From Pelorhabdus rhamnosifermentans (lineage in GTDB: Bacteria; Bacillota; Negativicutes; UMGS1260): a DNA stretch of 64,000 bases. How positions within the stretch are numbered: the stretch's first letter is position 1; every line of letters starts with the position of its first letter. The translations under genes and the position numbers were made by a program. Positions 28,359 through 38,517 of this stretch are shown in pieces. The notes beneath the pieces are model-generated. The model worked only from the letters and a program-made list of their open reading frames with translations, did no database searches and was not told where the DNA came from. The stretch spans positions 81,210 through 145,209 of the forward strand of contig NZ_JAHGVE010000012.1 of assembly GCF_018835585.1 (NCBI RefSeq), written 5' to 3'.

Positions 28359-29261
28359 CTACATCACCTTATTTAAAAGCTTCGAAAAAAATTCTTTGAT
28401 TCCTTTCGAAGGAGTAATTTTTTCTCCATAAATTATTTTATGGGCTATTTGGTTCATGCAATGTGATGATATAGAATGAGGAAATGATATCAATAATGGA
28501 ACTTGTTTTTTGACAGCTTGCATAACACAGCGATCTTCATAAACAAATCCCAACTTATCAATCGATAAATGCAAAAAATGCAATGCTACATAAACTAATT
28601 TCTGTACTACCCCTTGCCCTTCATCATCATCCACAACTCGATTAACGACAAGTTTTAATGGTGCTGTACCGTGACATCTTACAAATGTTTTCATAATTGC
28701 ATAAGCATCCGTAATTGCTGTTGGTTCTGGTGTAGTAATAATAATAACTTCATCTGCTGCCATAACAAAATTAATGACATTATGACTAATACCGGCACCT
28801 GTATCAACTAAAATTACATCGGCCCAATCATCAACAAGAAGCATTTTTTTTATAATTTTACCGAGATTTTCCTGGGATAAATTTGCAAGTTCATGAATTC
28901 CTGAACCACCTGATAGAAACTTTATCCCACGAGGACCATTAATCATAATGTCAGTAATCTCCAAATTATCTTCCAATAAATGCATCATATTATAAGGAGC
29001 TGAACAACCCAGAACAATGTCTACATTGCCCATTCCTAAATCAGCATCAATTACAAGAACCTTTTTACCACATTCAGCAAGAGCCAAAGCAAGATTCACC
29101 GTAAAATTAGTTTTCCCCACACCACCTTTTCCACTTGTGACCGTAATAACATGAGGCTTAGAACGAACAGAAGTTTTAATAATTCTGCCATTCGAAGATA
29201 GTGGAGTTGGTATAAATAGCTTCTGAGCCATTTGGCGAAGCTTTTCTGCTTGATCTTTCAT
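28359..29261 (-). CDS. flhG: Flagellar number regulator FlhG (YlxH, MinD-like ATPase)
   Basis: A 300-aa MinD/ParA-type ATPase controlling flagellar number and placement with FlhF. The N-terminal DQAEKLRQMA stretch is the FlhF-activating DQAxxLR motif. The deviant Walker A is TSGKGGVGKTNF, followed by VIDADLGMGNVD and VDTGAGIS. A C-terminal amphipathic membrane-targeting segment (KEFFSKLLNKV) is plausible. It begins 3 nt after flhF ends, so the two are coupled. Confidence 0.95.
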   Translation of the reverse strand: MKDQAEKLRQMAQKLFIPTPLSSNGRIIKTSVRSKPHVITVTSGKGGVGKTNFTVNLALALAECGKKVLVIDADLGMGNVDIVLGCSAPYNMMHLLEDNLEITDIMINGPRGIKFLSGGSGIHELANLSQENLGKIIKKMLLVDDWADVILVDTGAGISHNVINFVMAADEVIIITTPEPTAITDAYAIMKTFVRCHGTAPLKLVVNRVVDDDEGQGVVQKLVYVALHFLHLSIDKLGFVYEDRCVMQAVKKQVPLLISFPHSISSHCMNQIAHKIIYGEKITPSKGIKEFFSKLLNKVM

Positions 29262-29264
29262 CGC

Positions 29265-30353
29265 CTATTCCTTTAATAAAAGATTTGTCAATTTATCAGT
29301 ATTTGCCAATTCAATATCATCAGGCACATCTTGGCCCGTAGCAATATAAGACAACGTCATGGGAAAACGATAAATTAAATTAAATAGCGTACCAATATTC
29401 GTGGATTCATCCGCTTTTGTAAATAATAACTTTTGCGGTGTACATACTGAAAATTTTTCGACTATATCCAAGGCATCTTGATATTTTGTTGTCATACTTA
29501 ACACAAGGTAAGTTTCAATGGCCGGATCCACAGCAAGCAACGCTTGTAATTCAGTTAAATGAGACAGATTTCCTGGACTACGTCCCGCTGTATCAACAAG
29601 AATTAAATCTTTATCTTGGTGACGATCAATTGCCTGCTTAAGCTCTTCAGCTGAATAAACAATATCGAGAGGTACTCCAATAATATCTGCATAGGTCTTT
29701 AATTGTTCAACAGCAGCAATTCGGTATGTATCCGCTGTGATCAATGCCACTTTACTACCTTGCTTTAAGGTAAAATCAGCAGCAATTTTGGCAATTGTGG
29801 TTGTTTTTCCCACACCCGTTGGACCAATTAATGCAACGGTCCGACAGCTTGCAGAATCAATTTGAATCCCTTCAATATTACTAAAATAATGAGCAATACG
29901 TTCATGAAGCAAGTGCCTAGTCAATGCTGCATCCGATTTAGCTGTAAACTGCGTTCCACTAATCTCCTTTAACAAGCTGTTTGCAATGGGTAACGCTACA
30001 TCATTTCTCAATAAAAGTTGTAAAAAAGGCGATGCTTGCCCCTCTCCATCAGGCAATTTAGTTAAAACCGCTTCGAGCATTTTATGCATATTCGTTAGCT
30101 CCGCTTGAAGCGGTAACATTCTCGCATCCTCAGCTTGCTCAGTTAGAAGAGCAGGCGTCTTTTTTACTACTTTCTTTAAATCCGCTGAATCAACAGCAGC
30201 CGTAACTTCTACTTTTTCTTTCGAAAAAAAACCTAAAAACCCCCCCATACGAAAACGACGCGTATGAAGAATAACTGCATCTCGTCCAAGTTCGCTCTTT
30301 ACTTGGACCATGGCTTCTTGCATGGAATTTGCTGTATAGGATTTCACTTTCAA
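29265..30353 (-). CDS. flhF: Flagellar biosynthesis GTPase FlhF
   Basis: A 362-aa SRP-type GTPase that helps place flagella. It has an N-terminal basic region (VKSYTANSMQEAMVQVK), the N domain, and the G domain: [15 protein letters not shown] (G1), DTYRIAAVEQLKTYA, DTAGRSPGN (G3) and TKADES (G4). The start is TTG immediately after the flhA stop codon, with GGTGA about 10 nt upstream inside flhA, so translation is coupled to FlhA. Confidence 0.94.
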   Translation of the reverse strand: MKVKSYTANSMQEAMVQVKSELGRDAVILHTRRFRMGGFLGFFSKEKVEVTAAVDSADLKKVVKKTPALLTEQAEDARMLPLQAELTNMHKMLEAVLTKLPDGEGQASPFLQLLLRNDVALPIANSLLKEISGTQFTAKSDAALTRHLLHERIAHYFSNIEGIQIDSASCRTVALIGPTGVGKTTTIAKIAADFTLKQGSKVALITADTYRIAAVEQLKTYADIIGVPLDIVYSAEELKQAIDRHQDKDLILVDTAGRSPGNLSHLTELQALLAVDPAIETYLVLSMTTKYQDALDIVEKFSVCTPQKLLFTKADESTNIGTLFNLIYRFPMTLSYIATGQDVPDDIELANTDKLTNLLLKE

Positions 30354-32417
30354 TTATATCTTCACCATCCCTAAAGCTTGGATTTCAACTCTAGGCTCTA
30401 TTTCCGCATAAGAAAGAACAATGAGACTAGGTGCAGCACGTTCCGTTACCTTACGAAAGTACAAACGTACCGCCGGACTTGTGAGTACAATGGGCTGATA
30501 ACCAAGATCCGTCATTTTAGAAATTTCAACAGTTAAACTATTGATCAGTTCCTTCATTTTATTTGGATCTAAAGCAACGAATGAACCTTGCTCACTACGC
30601 TGAACAGCACCGGAAATGGTATTTTCCAGAGTCGGATCTACTGTGATACACGTAAGAGTGTTATTTACGACAAAACTATTGCAAATGTTACGCGCTAAGG
30701 CATGACGTACATATTCAGTAAGTACTTCCGTATCCTTTGTTAATGCTGCGTAATCAGCAAGCGTTTCCAAAATAGTTACCATATCACGTATCGATATTCT
30801 CTCCCGCAATAAATTAGCTAAGACCTTTTGAATGTCACCGTACGCTAGTAAATTCGGCACTAGCTCTTCCACAACAGCAGGATTTTTCTCTTTCACCGCT
30901 TCAACTAAGGTTTGTACCTCTTGACGCCCCAGAATTTCTGCAGCATGACATTTGATAATCTCTGTTAAATGCGTGGCAAGTACGGATACTGTATCAACAA
31001 CAGTATAACCTGCAAGTTCAGCTTTTTCCCGATCTGCTTCTTGAATCCAAAGAGCAGGCAGACCAAAAGCAGGTTCTTTCGTCTCAATACCACTAATTTC
31101 TTCATAAACATTGCCTGCATTCATGGCCATATAATGTTCAAGTAATAATTCGCCTCGCGCGATCTCTACACCTTTTAATTTAATGACATAAACACTTGGT
31201 TTTAGTTGAATATTATCGCGAATACGAATGGTTGGCACAATCAGGCCTAAATCCAGCGCGCACTGCCGCCGAATCATGACAACACGATCAAGTAAATCGC
31301 CACCTTGCCCGATATCGACAAGCGGTATAAGGCTGTAGCCAATTTCTAGCTCCATAGGATCCACATGAAGTAATGAAACAATATTTTCCGGCTTGCGAAC
31401 ATCTTCCAGTTCTTTTTCTTCTTGCTTAGTAACTTCTGCCTGAGCCACAGTCTGCTTAGAATTACGCAACATATAACCGATGCCAAATAATAAGGCACTG
31501 AGCAAACCAAAGGGAATGCCTGGCAATCCAGGAATAATAGCAAAAAACGCCAAAACACCCGCAACGATAAAAAACACTCTATCATTCGATAATAATTGGC
31601 GCGACAAATCTACACCCAGACTTTCACTCGAAGCAGCTCTTGTTACAACAAGACCCGTTGCCGTTGATATTAAGAGCGCTGGAATCTGATTTACCAATCC
31701 CTCGCCGACTGTAAGCAACGTATACTGCTGAAGTGCTTGAGTCACGGACAAATTCAATTGTACCATACCAATAATAAAACCGCCGACAATGTTAATAACA
31801 ATGATAATAATCGCTGCAATAGCATCACCTTTAACAAACTTACTGGCACCATCCATGGCACCAAAAAAATCAGCTTCGCGCTGAATTTTTATACGCCGGG
31901 CCTTAGCTTCACTATCTTGAATGAGACCGGCATTCAGATCAGCATCAATGCTCATTTGTTTACCAGGCATAGCATCCAAAGTAAACCGAGCTGCAACTTC
32001 AGCTACCCGTTCTGCACCGCGCGTAATAACAATAAACTGAATAATAATCAGTATGACAAACATAATAAACCCTACAATCGCATTACCACCCACAACAAAA
32101 TTACCAAAAGATAAAATCACGTCGCCCGCATAGCCATTAAGTAAAATGAGTCGTGTTGATGAAACATTCAAAGCCAAACGAAACAGCGTTGTCATAAGTA
32201 ACAGGGATGGAAATACAGAAAAATCAAGGGGTTCCACATTATAAATAGCTACCATCACCACAGTTAAGGCAATGGTAATATTGAGCGTTAAAAACAAGTC
32301 CAAAACTTCGGCAGGCAAAGGAATTACCATCATAACAACAATCGTTATAATGGCCAATGCCACGAGGATATCACTATGTTTGGTTAATTTTGCAAATGGT
32401 GTAGATTGTGCAGCCAA
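30354..32417 (-). CDS. flhA: Flagellar type III export protein FlhA
   Basis: Large inner-membrane export gate component, 687 aa. The N-terminal half has about eight membrane helices and the FHIPEP-family block PGKQMSIDADLNAGLI with the conserved ARRIKIQREADFFGAMDGASKFVKGDA. The C-terminal half is the cytoplasmic chaperone/substrate docking domain. The start is TTG with GGAG 9 nt upstream. It lies between flhB and flhF. Confidence 0.97.
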   Translation of the reverse strand: MAAQSTPFAKLTKHSDILVALAIITIVVMMVIPLPAEVLDLFLTLNITIALTVVMVAIYNVEPLDFSVFPSLLLMTTLFRLALNVSSTRLILLNGYAGDVILSFGNFVVGGNAIVGFIMFVILIIIQFIVITRGAERVAEVAARFTLDAMPGKQMSIDADLNAGLIQDSEAKARRIKIQREADFFGAMDGASKFVKGDAIAAIIIIVINIVGGFIIGMVQLNLSVTQALQQYTLLTVGEGLVNQIPALLISTATGLVVTRAASSESLGVDLSRQLLSNDRVFFIVAGVLAFFAIIPGLPGIPFGLLSALLFGIGYMLRNSKQTVAQAEVTKQEEKELEDVRKPENIVSLLHVDPMELEIGYSLIPLVDIGQGGDLLDRVVMIRRQCALDLGLIVPTIRIRDNIQLKPSVYVIKLKGVEIARGELLLEHYMAMNAGNVYEEISGIETKEPAFGLPALWIQEADREKAELAGYTVVDTVSVLATHLTEIIKCHAAEILGRQEVQTLVEAVKEKNPAVVEELVPNLLAYGDIQKVLANLLRERISIRDMVTILETLADYAALTKDTEVLTEYVRHALARNICNSFVVNNTLTCITVDPTLENTISGAVQRSEQGSFVALDPNKMKELINSLTVEISKMTDLGYQPIVLTSPAVRLYFRKVTERAAPSLIVLSYAEIEPRVEIQALGMVKI

Positions 32418-32435
32418 CGAATTTCGCTCCTTTAA

Positions 32436-33512
32436 TTAAGACAACCGTTTTTTTAAGCGATATACATATGCTAAAACCTCAGCAACAGCTTGATACAATT
32501 CAGCGGGAATGATTTCACCTATTTCCACCGAACTGTAGAGAGTCCGCGCCAACATCCTGTTTTCAACGATAACAATTGCATGCTCTTTAGCAATTGCCTT
32601 TATTTTTTGGGCAATATAGTCCTGCCCTTTCGCAACGACAATGGGAGCTGCCATATCCGCATCATATTTTAGAGCAACTGCAAAATGTGTCGGGTTGGTA
32701 ATAATAACATCAGCCTTAGGTACTTCCTGCATCATTCGCTTTAATGCGAGTGCCCGTTGACGTTCTTTAATTTTACTCTTAATTTGCGGATTCCCCTCGG
32801 ATTGCTTCATTTCTTCTTTCACTTCTTGCTTGTCCATTTTCATATTCTTATTGGTTTGCCACCATTGAAAATAATAATCAAGAATTGATAAAACTAACAA
32901 AACCGTAATAATCTGAAAAGCAAGTTTTAGTGTCATTGAGCCGACGACTTGCATCACATCCATCAGATCGGCATGCATCAACTGCGCTACTTGACTCACT
33001 TGATTTTGCGCAAAACGATAAATAAAAAAGCTCACAACACTAATTTTAATAATGGACTTGATTAATTCAACCATGGATTGCATGGAAAACATGCGCTCCA
33101 AGCCGCTAATAGGGTTGAGTTTGCTCAAACTCGGTGTTAAAGGCTGTAAAGTAAATAAAAATCCCACTTGAAGATAATTAATCACTAACCCAACAACAAG
33201 AATCACAAGCATAATAGGTAAAGAAGCTTTCAAAAAAACCACGCCATAATCCATAAACATGATCTGAAAACTCGCTATTGTAAAATCGGCCGTAGGAAAT
33301 TGAGTAAAAACACTTCTCATTAGTCCAGAAATTTCTTTGTACATATAAGGAGCAATAAATTGTAATGAAAAAAAGGCAGCAAGCATAATAACAGCTGAAC
33401 TAAAATCCATACTTTTGGGAACTTGACCTTTTTGCCGGGCCTCGCCTTTGCGTTTGGCTGTTGGTTCTTCTGTTTTTTCACCTGCAAACCGTTGTAAATC
33501 AAATGAACTCAT
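32436..33512 (-). CDS. flhB: Flagellar type III export switch protein FlhB
   Basis: A 358-aa export protein that switches substrate specificity after autocleavage. It starts MSSFDLQRFAGEKTEEPTAK, has four membrane helices, and carries the autocleavage motif in DVIITNPTHFAVALKYD (cleavage between Asn and Pro). I set the start at the ATG at 33512, just after the fliR stop; a longer frame would overlap fliR by 50 nt and add a non-conserved N-terminus. Works with FliK to set hook length. Confidence 0.96.
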   Translation of the reverse strand: MSSFDLQRFAGEKTEEPTAKRKGEARQKGQVPKSMDFSSAVIMLAAFFSLQFIAPYMYKEISGLMRSVFTQFPTADFTIASFQIMFMDYGVVFLKASLPIMLVILVVGLVINYLQVGFLFTLQPLTPSLSKLNPISGLERMFSMQSMVELIKSIIKISVVSFFIYRFAQNQVSQVAQLMHADLMDVMQVVGSMTLKLAFQIITVLLVLSILDYYFQWWQTNKNMKMDKQEVKEEMKQSEGNPQIKSKIKERQRALALKRMMQEVPKADVIITNPTHFAVALKYDADMAAPIVVAKGQDYIAQKIKAIAKEHAIVIVENRMLARTLYSSVEIGEIIPAELYQAVAEVLAYVYRLKKRLS

Positions 33513-33519
33513 TACGACA

Positions 33520-34305
33520 CTATCCTGGCGCAAACTGTTGAATAATTTGATTAAGATTGGCATACATTCCATTAAATAAAACCTCGATAAACAGAATATA
33601 AAAAGGTAGTGCTATAGATAATATAAATAATCCAACAAGAATCTTTGCAGGCATTCCAACCATAAAAATATTCATTTGTGGCATGGTACGAGCCAAAATT
33701 CCCATGCCAATATCCATCAAAAGTAATGTAACAACAACAGGCAAACTAATCTTTAAAGCGATAATAAAAAAGTTACTCAGAAAATCAACAAATAACGGTG
33801 CCAGTGTTGTACGAAATACAACCTGTGTAACAGGAACAACTTGAAAACTAGAAACAAGAGCCATAATAAACAAATGATGACCATTTATCGCTAAAAATAC
33901 TATTAAAGCCAACATATACTTAAAGTTACCTATAAGAGGAACTTGTTGCCCAAACAACGGATCGAGAACGTTTACCATACTAAAACCAATTTGTGTATCA
34001 ATGAGATATCCTGCCATTTGTATAGACGAAAACACAAGTGAAGCTGTAAAACCAATAATTAACCCAACTAAATATTCTTTAATGACAAGCAAGATATACA
34101 CAAAAAAATTACTTGGCATAACAGGTGGATGCTGACCTAACAGAGGTAATAACACCAATGAAAAAATCAGCGCCATCCCGGCTTTAACTAACAGCGGCAC
34201 ATTGCGGGCACCAAATACAGGTGCTGCCGTGAAAATCCCACTCACTCGCACAAAAATCAGTAGAAATATACCCATTTGATTTTGAACTAATGCAAATAAA
34301 TCCAC
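33520..34305 (-). CDS. fliR: Flagellar export protein FliR
   Basis: A 261-aa export-gate membrane protein with six hydrophobic helices, starting LVQNQMGIFLLIFVRVSGIF. The conserved GFSMVNVLDP region and the long C-terminal hydrophobic end (ILVGLFILSIALPFYI) are typical of FliR. Together with FliP and FliQ it forms the helical export channel. It is followed by flhB after 7 nt. Confidence 0.95.
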   Translation of the reverse strand: MDLFALVQNQMGIFLLIFVRVSGIFTAAPVFGARNVPLLVKAGMALIFSLVLLPLLGQHPPVMPSNFFVYILLVIKEYLVGLIIGFTASLVFSSIQMAGYLIDTQIGFSMVNVLDPLFGQQVPLIGNFKYMLALIVFLAINGHHLFIMALVSSFQVVPVTQVVFRTTLAPLFVDFLSNFFIIALKISLPVVVTLLLMDIGMGILARTMPQMNIFMVGMPAKILVGLFILSIALPFYILFIEVLFNGMYANLNQIIQQFAPG

Positions 34306-34328
34306 TTAACCTGCCACCTTTATCTATT

Positions 34329-34598
34329 TCAGTGAATCATTTGCGGTAAATATTGAAAGATCTGTTGAGTATAATCAACCATTAAACTAAGCATCCAGGG
34401 ACCAAAGACTAAAATAGCCACAAATACGGCAATAATTTTCGGAATAAACGCCAGGGTTTGTTCCTGAATCTGTGTCGTTGCCTGAAATATACTCACAAGA
34501 ACACCAACAATTAAACCTAAACCAAGCATTGGGGCAGATACAAGCATAACCATCATAAGCGCTTCGCGACCAATCTGAATTGCCATATCGCCATTCAC
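34329..34598 (-). CDS. fliQ: Flagellar export protein FliQ
   Basis: An 89-aa protein of two membrane helices (IGREALMMVMLVSAPMLGL and PKIIAVFVAILVFGPWM) joined by the conserved IFQATTQIQEQTLAFIPK loop. The size is standard. The start is probably GTG with GAGGGG about 10 nt upstream; a nearby ATG four codons in is the alternative. It forms the channel with FliP and FliR. Confidence 0.94.
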   Translation of the reverse strand: MNGDMAIQIGREALMMVMLVSAPMLGLGLIVGVLVSIFQATTQIQEQTLAFIPKIIAVFVAILVFGPWMLSLMVDYTQQIFQYLPQMIH

Positions 34599-34615
34599 TT
34601 TTTGTATTCCCCTCT

Positions 34616-35377
34616 CTAGTGAAAGCTAGTAATGAGTGATTGCACAATTAAATGCCAGCCGTCAACAAGAATAAACAACAATATTTTAAAAGGCATGGAA
34701 ATCATGACAGGCGGTACCATCATCATACCCATTGACATCAATGTACTTGCCACAACCATGTCAATTACAATAAATGGAATATAAATCAAAAAACCAATTT
34801 GAAAAGCTGTTTTCAATTCACTAATAACAAAAGCCGGAATAAGCGTCATTGTTGGAACTTCAGCTTGAGAAGCAGGCCGCGGTCCATCCGCTATATTAAC
34901 AAACAAAGCAATATCATTTTCACGCGTTTGCTTAAACATAAATTCCCGCATGGGATTCAGTGCCTTACTCATGGCAGTAGGCTGATCTAATGTCCCTGCA
35001 AGATAGGGCTGCAATGCATCTTGATTGACTTGGTCAATATAGGGCGACATGGTGAAGAAAGTTAAAAACAAGGCCAGCCCAACAAGAATTTGATTCGGCG
35101 GCATTTGCTGCGCTGCAAGAGCGCTACGCAAAAATGACAGTACAATAATAATGCGGGTGAACGAAGTCATCATAACTAAGATGGAAGGAGCAAGTGTCAA
35201 TACAGTTAAAGCAAAAAGAATTTGCAAACTTGTAGCCACTTCTTGCGGACTACTTGCATTATCTACACCAATAGTCACACTTGGAATCGGAATCAGTGGT
35301 GCTGCCATTGCACTTGAAGAAAGACTCATAAGCAACGAAAAAATAACAGCACAAATGACTATAAGTATTTTATTCAC
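34616..35377 (-). CDS. fliP: Flagellar export protein FliP
   Basis: A 253-aa export channel protein with a cleavable-type N-terminal signal (LIVICAVIFSLLMSLSSSAMA), then the FliP signatures MMTSFTRIIIVLSFLRSAL, QMPPNQILVGLALFLTFF and PFIVIDMVVASTLMSMGMMM. Five FliP with FliQ and FliR form the gate. It lies between fliO and fliQ, and both neighbours are adjacent by a few bases. Confidence 0.96.
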   Translation of the reverse strand: MNKILIVICAVIFSLLMSLSSSAMAAPLIPIPSVTIGVDNASSPQEVATSLQILFALTVLTLAPSILVMMTSFTRIIIVLSFLRSALAAQQMPPNQILVGLALFLTFFTMSPYIDQVNQDALQPYLAGTLDQPTAMSKALNPMREFMFKQTRENDIALFVNIADGPRPASQAEVPTMTLIPAFVISELKTAFQIGFLIYIPFIVIDMVVASTLMSMGMMMVPPVMISMPFKILLFILVDGWHLIVQSLITSFH

Positions 35378-35382
35378 GGCTG

Positions 35383-35958
35383 TTACCTCTTCTCTGAATC
35401 AGTTGACTGATTTTTCGTGTGATTTAATGCCGTATCTGTTGATCCATCATCACCAAATACAACAGGAAACTTATGTGACATGTGTTTCAACGAGTGAAGT
35501 TGATTGCGAAAAATCAGTCCAAAATTATCTGCTTTACTGGGTAGTATCATCTGTGCTTTAAGTTGTTCGATTTGTTCAATTGAAGTAATCTTATGCAATA
35601 ATGATATATTTTGATCTGTAACACCCAACACAAAATACTCGTTTACAATCTCAACGACATAGACAGCGCGATTATGCCCCAAGGGTAAAGTAAGAAGTAC
35701 CTTCTGATTTTCATTTCTAGTAAACTGACTCAATTTACTGCCCCAAAACTTGGAGGTAAAGTAAGCCAAAGCCAGAACAACTCCAAAAGTAAACAACAGG
35801 GATATGACATAGGAAAATACAGAAAGACTGGATGAACCAGAATATTGTGGTTCTTGCTTTAAATATTCACCTGTTCCATCAGCAGCAAGAACCACAGCAG
35901 GAATAACCATGAGAACGACAAATAACATCCGCCGTGCTTGTATCATTATTCTATTCAT
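35383..35958 (-). CDS. fliO: Flagellar biosynthesis protein FliO
   Basis: A 191-aa export assembly chaperone with an N-terminal signal-like segment (MLFVVLMVIPAVVLAADG), one membrane helix (VISLLFTFGVVLALAYFTSKF) and a small cytoplasmic beta domain (KVLLTLPLGHNRAVYVVEI, YFVLGVTDQNISLL). FliO is poorly conserved but this layout and position before fliP are characteristic. Its C-terminal tail is polar and longer than in E. coli. It assists stable FliP assembly. Confidence 0.88.
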   Translation of the reverse strand: MNRIMIQARRMLFVVLMVIPAVVLAADGTGEYLKQEPQYSGSSSLSVFSYVISLLFTFGVVLALAYFTSKFWGSKLSQFTRNENQKVLLTLPLGHNRAVYVVEIVNEYFVLGVTDQNISLLHKITSIEQIEQLKAQMILPSKADNFGLIFRNQLHSLKHMSHKFPVVFGDDGSTDTALNHTKNQSTDSEKR

Positions 35959-35960
35959 TA

Positions 35961-36323
35961 TTAACCTACTGCTTTACGAATAGCCTCTAACACGCGATCG
36001 GGTTGAAAAGGCTTCACAATAAAGTCACGTGCACCTGATTGAATGGCTTCAATAACCATCGCTTGCTGACCCATGGCACTGCACATAATAACTGTTGCAT
36101 TAGGATCTAATTTTTTAATCTCTTTTACTGCCGTAATTCCATCCATTTCAGGCATCGTAATGTCCATTGTTGTTAAATCAGGACGAAGCTCTTGCCACTT
36201 TTCAAGCGCTTTTGCACCATTTTCTGCCTCACCGACAATTTCGAAACCATTTTTTGATAAAATGTCTTTAATCATCATGCGCATAAAAGCCGCATCATCT
36301 ACGATTAATACTCGCGTTGCCAT
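35961..36323 (-). CDS. cheY: Chemotaxis response regulator CheY
   Basis: A 120-aa single receiver domain with RVLIVDDAAFMR, the phosphorylated Asp54 in TTMDITMPEMDG, the switch Ser/Thr region VIMCSAMGQQAM and Lys in DFIVKPFQPDRV. It binds the motor switch when phosphorylated by CheA. It stands between fliY and fliO as in B. subtilis, next to the phosphatase FliY that resets it. Confidence 0.96.
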   Translation of the reverse strand: MATRVLIVDDAAFMRMMIKDILSKNGFEIVGEAENGAKALEKWQELRPDLTTMDITMPEMDGITAVKEIKKLDPNATVIMCSAMGQQAMVIEAIQSGARDFIVKPFQPDRVLEAIRKAVG

Positions 36324-36356
36324 TCACAAATCTCCCCTATTCATTCTATTTTCAAT

Positions 36357-37487
36357 TTACTGTAGGTTGGTAGCCCGTTCGAGGGGACTTAGAATATCTG
36401 TCACACGAACGCCAAAATTTTCATCAATAACTACCACTTCACCTTTCGCGATAAGCTTCCCATTAACAAGGATATCAACAGGTTCCCCTGCTAACTTATC
36501 TAATTCAATGACTGAGCCTGCTGACAAATCCAAAATTTCGCGGATTAATTTGCGGGTTCTACCTAATTCTACAGTAACCTGTAGGGGCACGTCCATAATT
36601 AAATTTATATTTGTATCACTAATTGGTACTCCGCCAGGAGTAAGAGGTGCAAATTGAGCAGGCTGTACGACAACATTCGGTGCTGGTTGCGACGGTTTTA
36701 GCTGCGTCATATTCGGTGCTGCATAACTCGCAGCTTGTCCCGTACTTTGGGCTGCTACAGGAGCCGGACTTGGCACTGATGCTGGCGAAGCTGCCGGTGC
36801 CTCTGCTTTTTGCATAGCTTCCATTAAATTCCCCACCATCTCTTTGGCAACATCAACTGAAACCAGTTGCATAATTTCACTATCAATCAGATTTTCTACT
36901 TCCATCCGAAAAGACACTCTAACAATCGGCTCAGAACCTGCTGCCATATCAGTTATTTGTGAATCTGTCGCAAAATCAACGCGTGTGCTAGTCGGCGGTG
37001 AAATATCAATTTTCTTTTTAAACATCGTCGAAATAGAGGTTGCTGTCGCACCCATCATTTGGTTCATTGCTTCTGTAACTGCACTACTGTATAATTCACT
37101 CAATTCAGTTGGGGGGTTAGAACCATCGCCTCCCATCATTAAATCAGCAATGATTAACGCATCTTGTTCTCGCATGGCTAAAATATTCGTCCCAACCAAC
37201 CCATGAGTATAACTCACTTCGATAACTACATAAGGCAAGGGATACTGTTCTTTAATTTCATTTAATGTAGAAATGGAAACACGCGGTGTTGTAATCGACA
37301 CTGTCTTACCTAAAAGTATCGATAAAGTAGTTGCCGCACTCCCCATAGAGATATTTCCAATCTCACCTAATGCATCCTCTTCCATCGTAGATAACTCTAC
37401 CTTGTCTTCCGACGCAGCAGGAGATGAACTTGATTCCCCTTTAAGCAAGGCATCAATTTCTTCTTGAGAAAGAAAACCATCACTCAT
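36357..37487 (-). CDS. fliY: Flagellar motor switch phosphatase FliY
   Basis: A 376-aa switch protein combining an N-terminal CheY-P binding peptide (MSDGFLSQEEIDALLKG), a CheC-like phosphatase domain with EEDALGEIGNISMGSAAT and the second motif AVTEAMNQMMGATATS, a Pro/Ala-rich linker, and a C-terminal FliN domain (LIMDVPLQVTVELGRTRKLI). I take the ATG at 37487, nine nt after AGGAG. Its start overlaps the end of fliM by 8 nt. It acts at the C-ring to dephosphorylate CheY-P. Confidence 0.95.
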   Translation of the reverse strand: MSDGFLSQEEIDALLKGESSSSPAASEDKVELSTMEEDALGEIGNISMGSAATTLSILLGKTVSITTPRVSISTLNEIKEQYPLPYVVIEVSYTHGLVGTNILAMREQDALIIADLMMGGDGSNPPTELSELYSSAVTEAMNQMMGATATSISTMFKKKIDISPPTSTRVDFATDSQITDMAAGSEPIVRVSFRMEVENLIDSEIMQLVSVDVAKEMVGNLMEAMQKAEAPAASPASVPSPAPVAAQSTGQAASYAAPNMTQLKPSQPAPNVVVQPAQFAPLTPGGVPISDTNINLIMDVPLQVTVELGRTRKLIREILDLSAGSVIELDKLAGEPVDILVNGKLIAKGEVVVIDENFGVRVTDILSPLERATNLQ

Positions 37488-38478
37488 CTTCATCATCTCC
37501 TTTCATAATTTTCGTTATTTGCACAGCCATTTTCTTGCCATTCATACCTGGCTTACATTTGAATTTTTCCTGATATCCAATAAGTACGCTTAACTCATCA
37601 TCCACTTTTGTCTCCAATTGAAGAACATCACCCACAGCTAAGCCAAGCATTTCAGCAACAGTAATTGTTATTCTGCCAAGTTCAGCCGTAATAGGCACCA
37701 AAGCTTTGACAAGTTTCTTTTGCAAAAAGTCAGCGCCTTCATTTGATTCCTTCTTGGCTACAGCAGAAGCTACCCAAAAAGTTGTCGTCAACTTTGACAT
37801 AATCGGTTCAAGAACTAAATAAGGAATACAAAGATTAAGCAATCCCTCAGCATCACCAATTTTCGCCTGCAAAGTAATAATGACAACCATATCATTCGGT
37901 GGAACAATTTGGGTGAATTGTGGATTTGTTTCAATCACATCCATGTGAGGATCAATGGACACTACCTGCTTCCAGGCATCTTGAATACATTCCAGCGCTT
38001 TATTGATGACTCTTGTTACAATAGCTTCTTCAATATCTGTCAAAGCACGCGATTTTGTCATCGGCGTTCCTTTTCCGCCAAATAAGCGATCAATAATCGC
38101 AAAAACAATATTCGGATTGAGCTCTAAGATAGCATTGCCCTTAAGCGGACTCATTTGAAATATTCCAATGACACTTGGACTTGGCAAAGATCGAATAAAT
38201 TCTTCGTAGGTTAACTGATCAACGGAAGCAACATCAATATGCACCATAGTCCGTAAATTTGCGGAAAGATAAGTATTTAACAGACGGGCAAAGTTTTCAT
38301 GAATCATATTTAACGTACGAATCTGATCTTTTGAAAATTTATCAGGACGTTTAAAATCATATATCTTTACTTTCTTCTGCTTTTCTTCACTTTGAATTTC
38401 TTCAGCAGATACAGCGCCGCTGGATATATTAGAAAGTAATTCATCTATTTCCGCTTGTGAGAGTACATCCCCGGCCAT
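37480..38478 (-). CDS. fliM: Flagellar motor switch protein FliM
   Basis: A 332-aa C-ring protein that binds CheY-P through its N-terminal peptide (LSQAEIDELLSNISSG) and connects to FliG through the middle CheC-like domain (YEEFIRSLPSPSVIGIFQMSPL, GNAILELNPNIVFAIIDRLFGG). The C-terminal FliN-like domain follows (ELGRITITVAEMLGLAVGDVLQLE). It precedes fliY and overlaps it. Confidence 0.96.
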   Translation of the reverse strand: MAGDVLSQAEIDELLSNISSGAVSAEEIQSEEKQKKVKIYDFKRPDKFSKDQIRTLNMIHENFARLLNTYLSANLRTMVHIDVASVDQLTYEEFIRSLPSPSVIGIFQMSPLKGNAILELNPNIVFAIIDRLFGGKGTPMTKSRALTDIEEAIVTRVINKALECIQDAWKQVVSIDPHMDVIETNPQFTQIVPPNDMVVIITLQAKIGDAEGLLNLCIPYLVLEPIMSKLTTTFWVASAVAKKESNEGADFLQKKLVKALVPITAELGRITITVAEMLGLAVGDVLQLETKVDDELSVLIGYQEKFKCKPGMNGKKMAVQITKIMKGDDEDE

Positions 38479-38517
38479 TAATCTCCCTCCTTCCGCTTAA
38501 ATTTTACTTCTATCAAA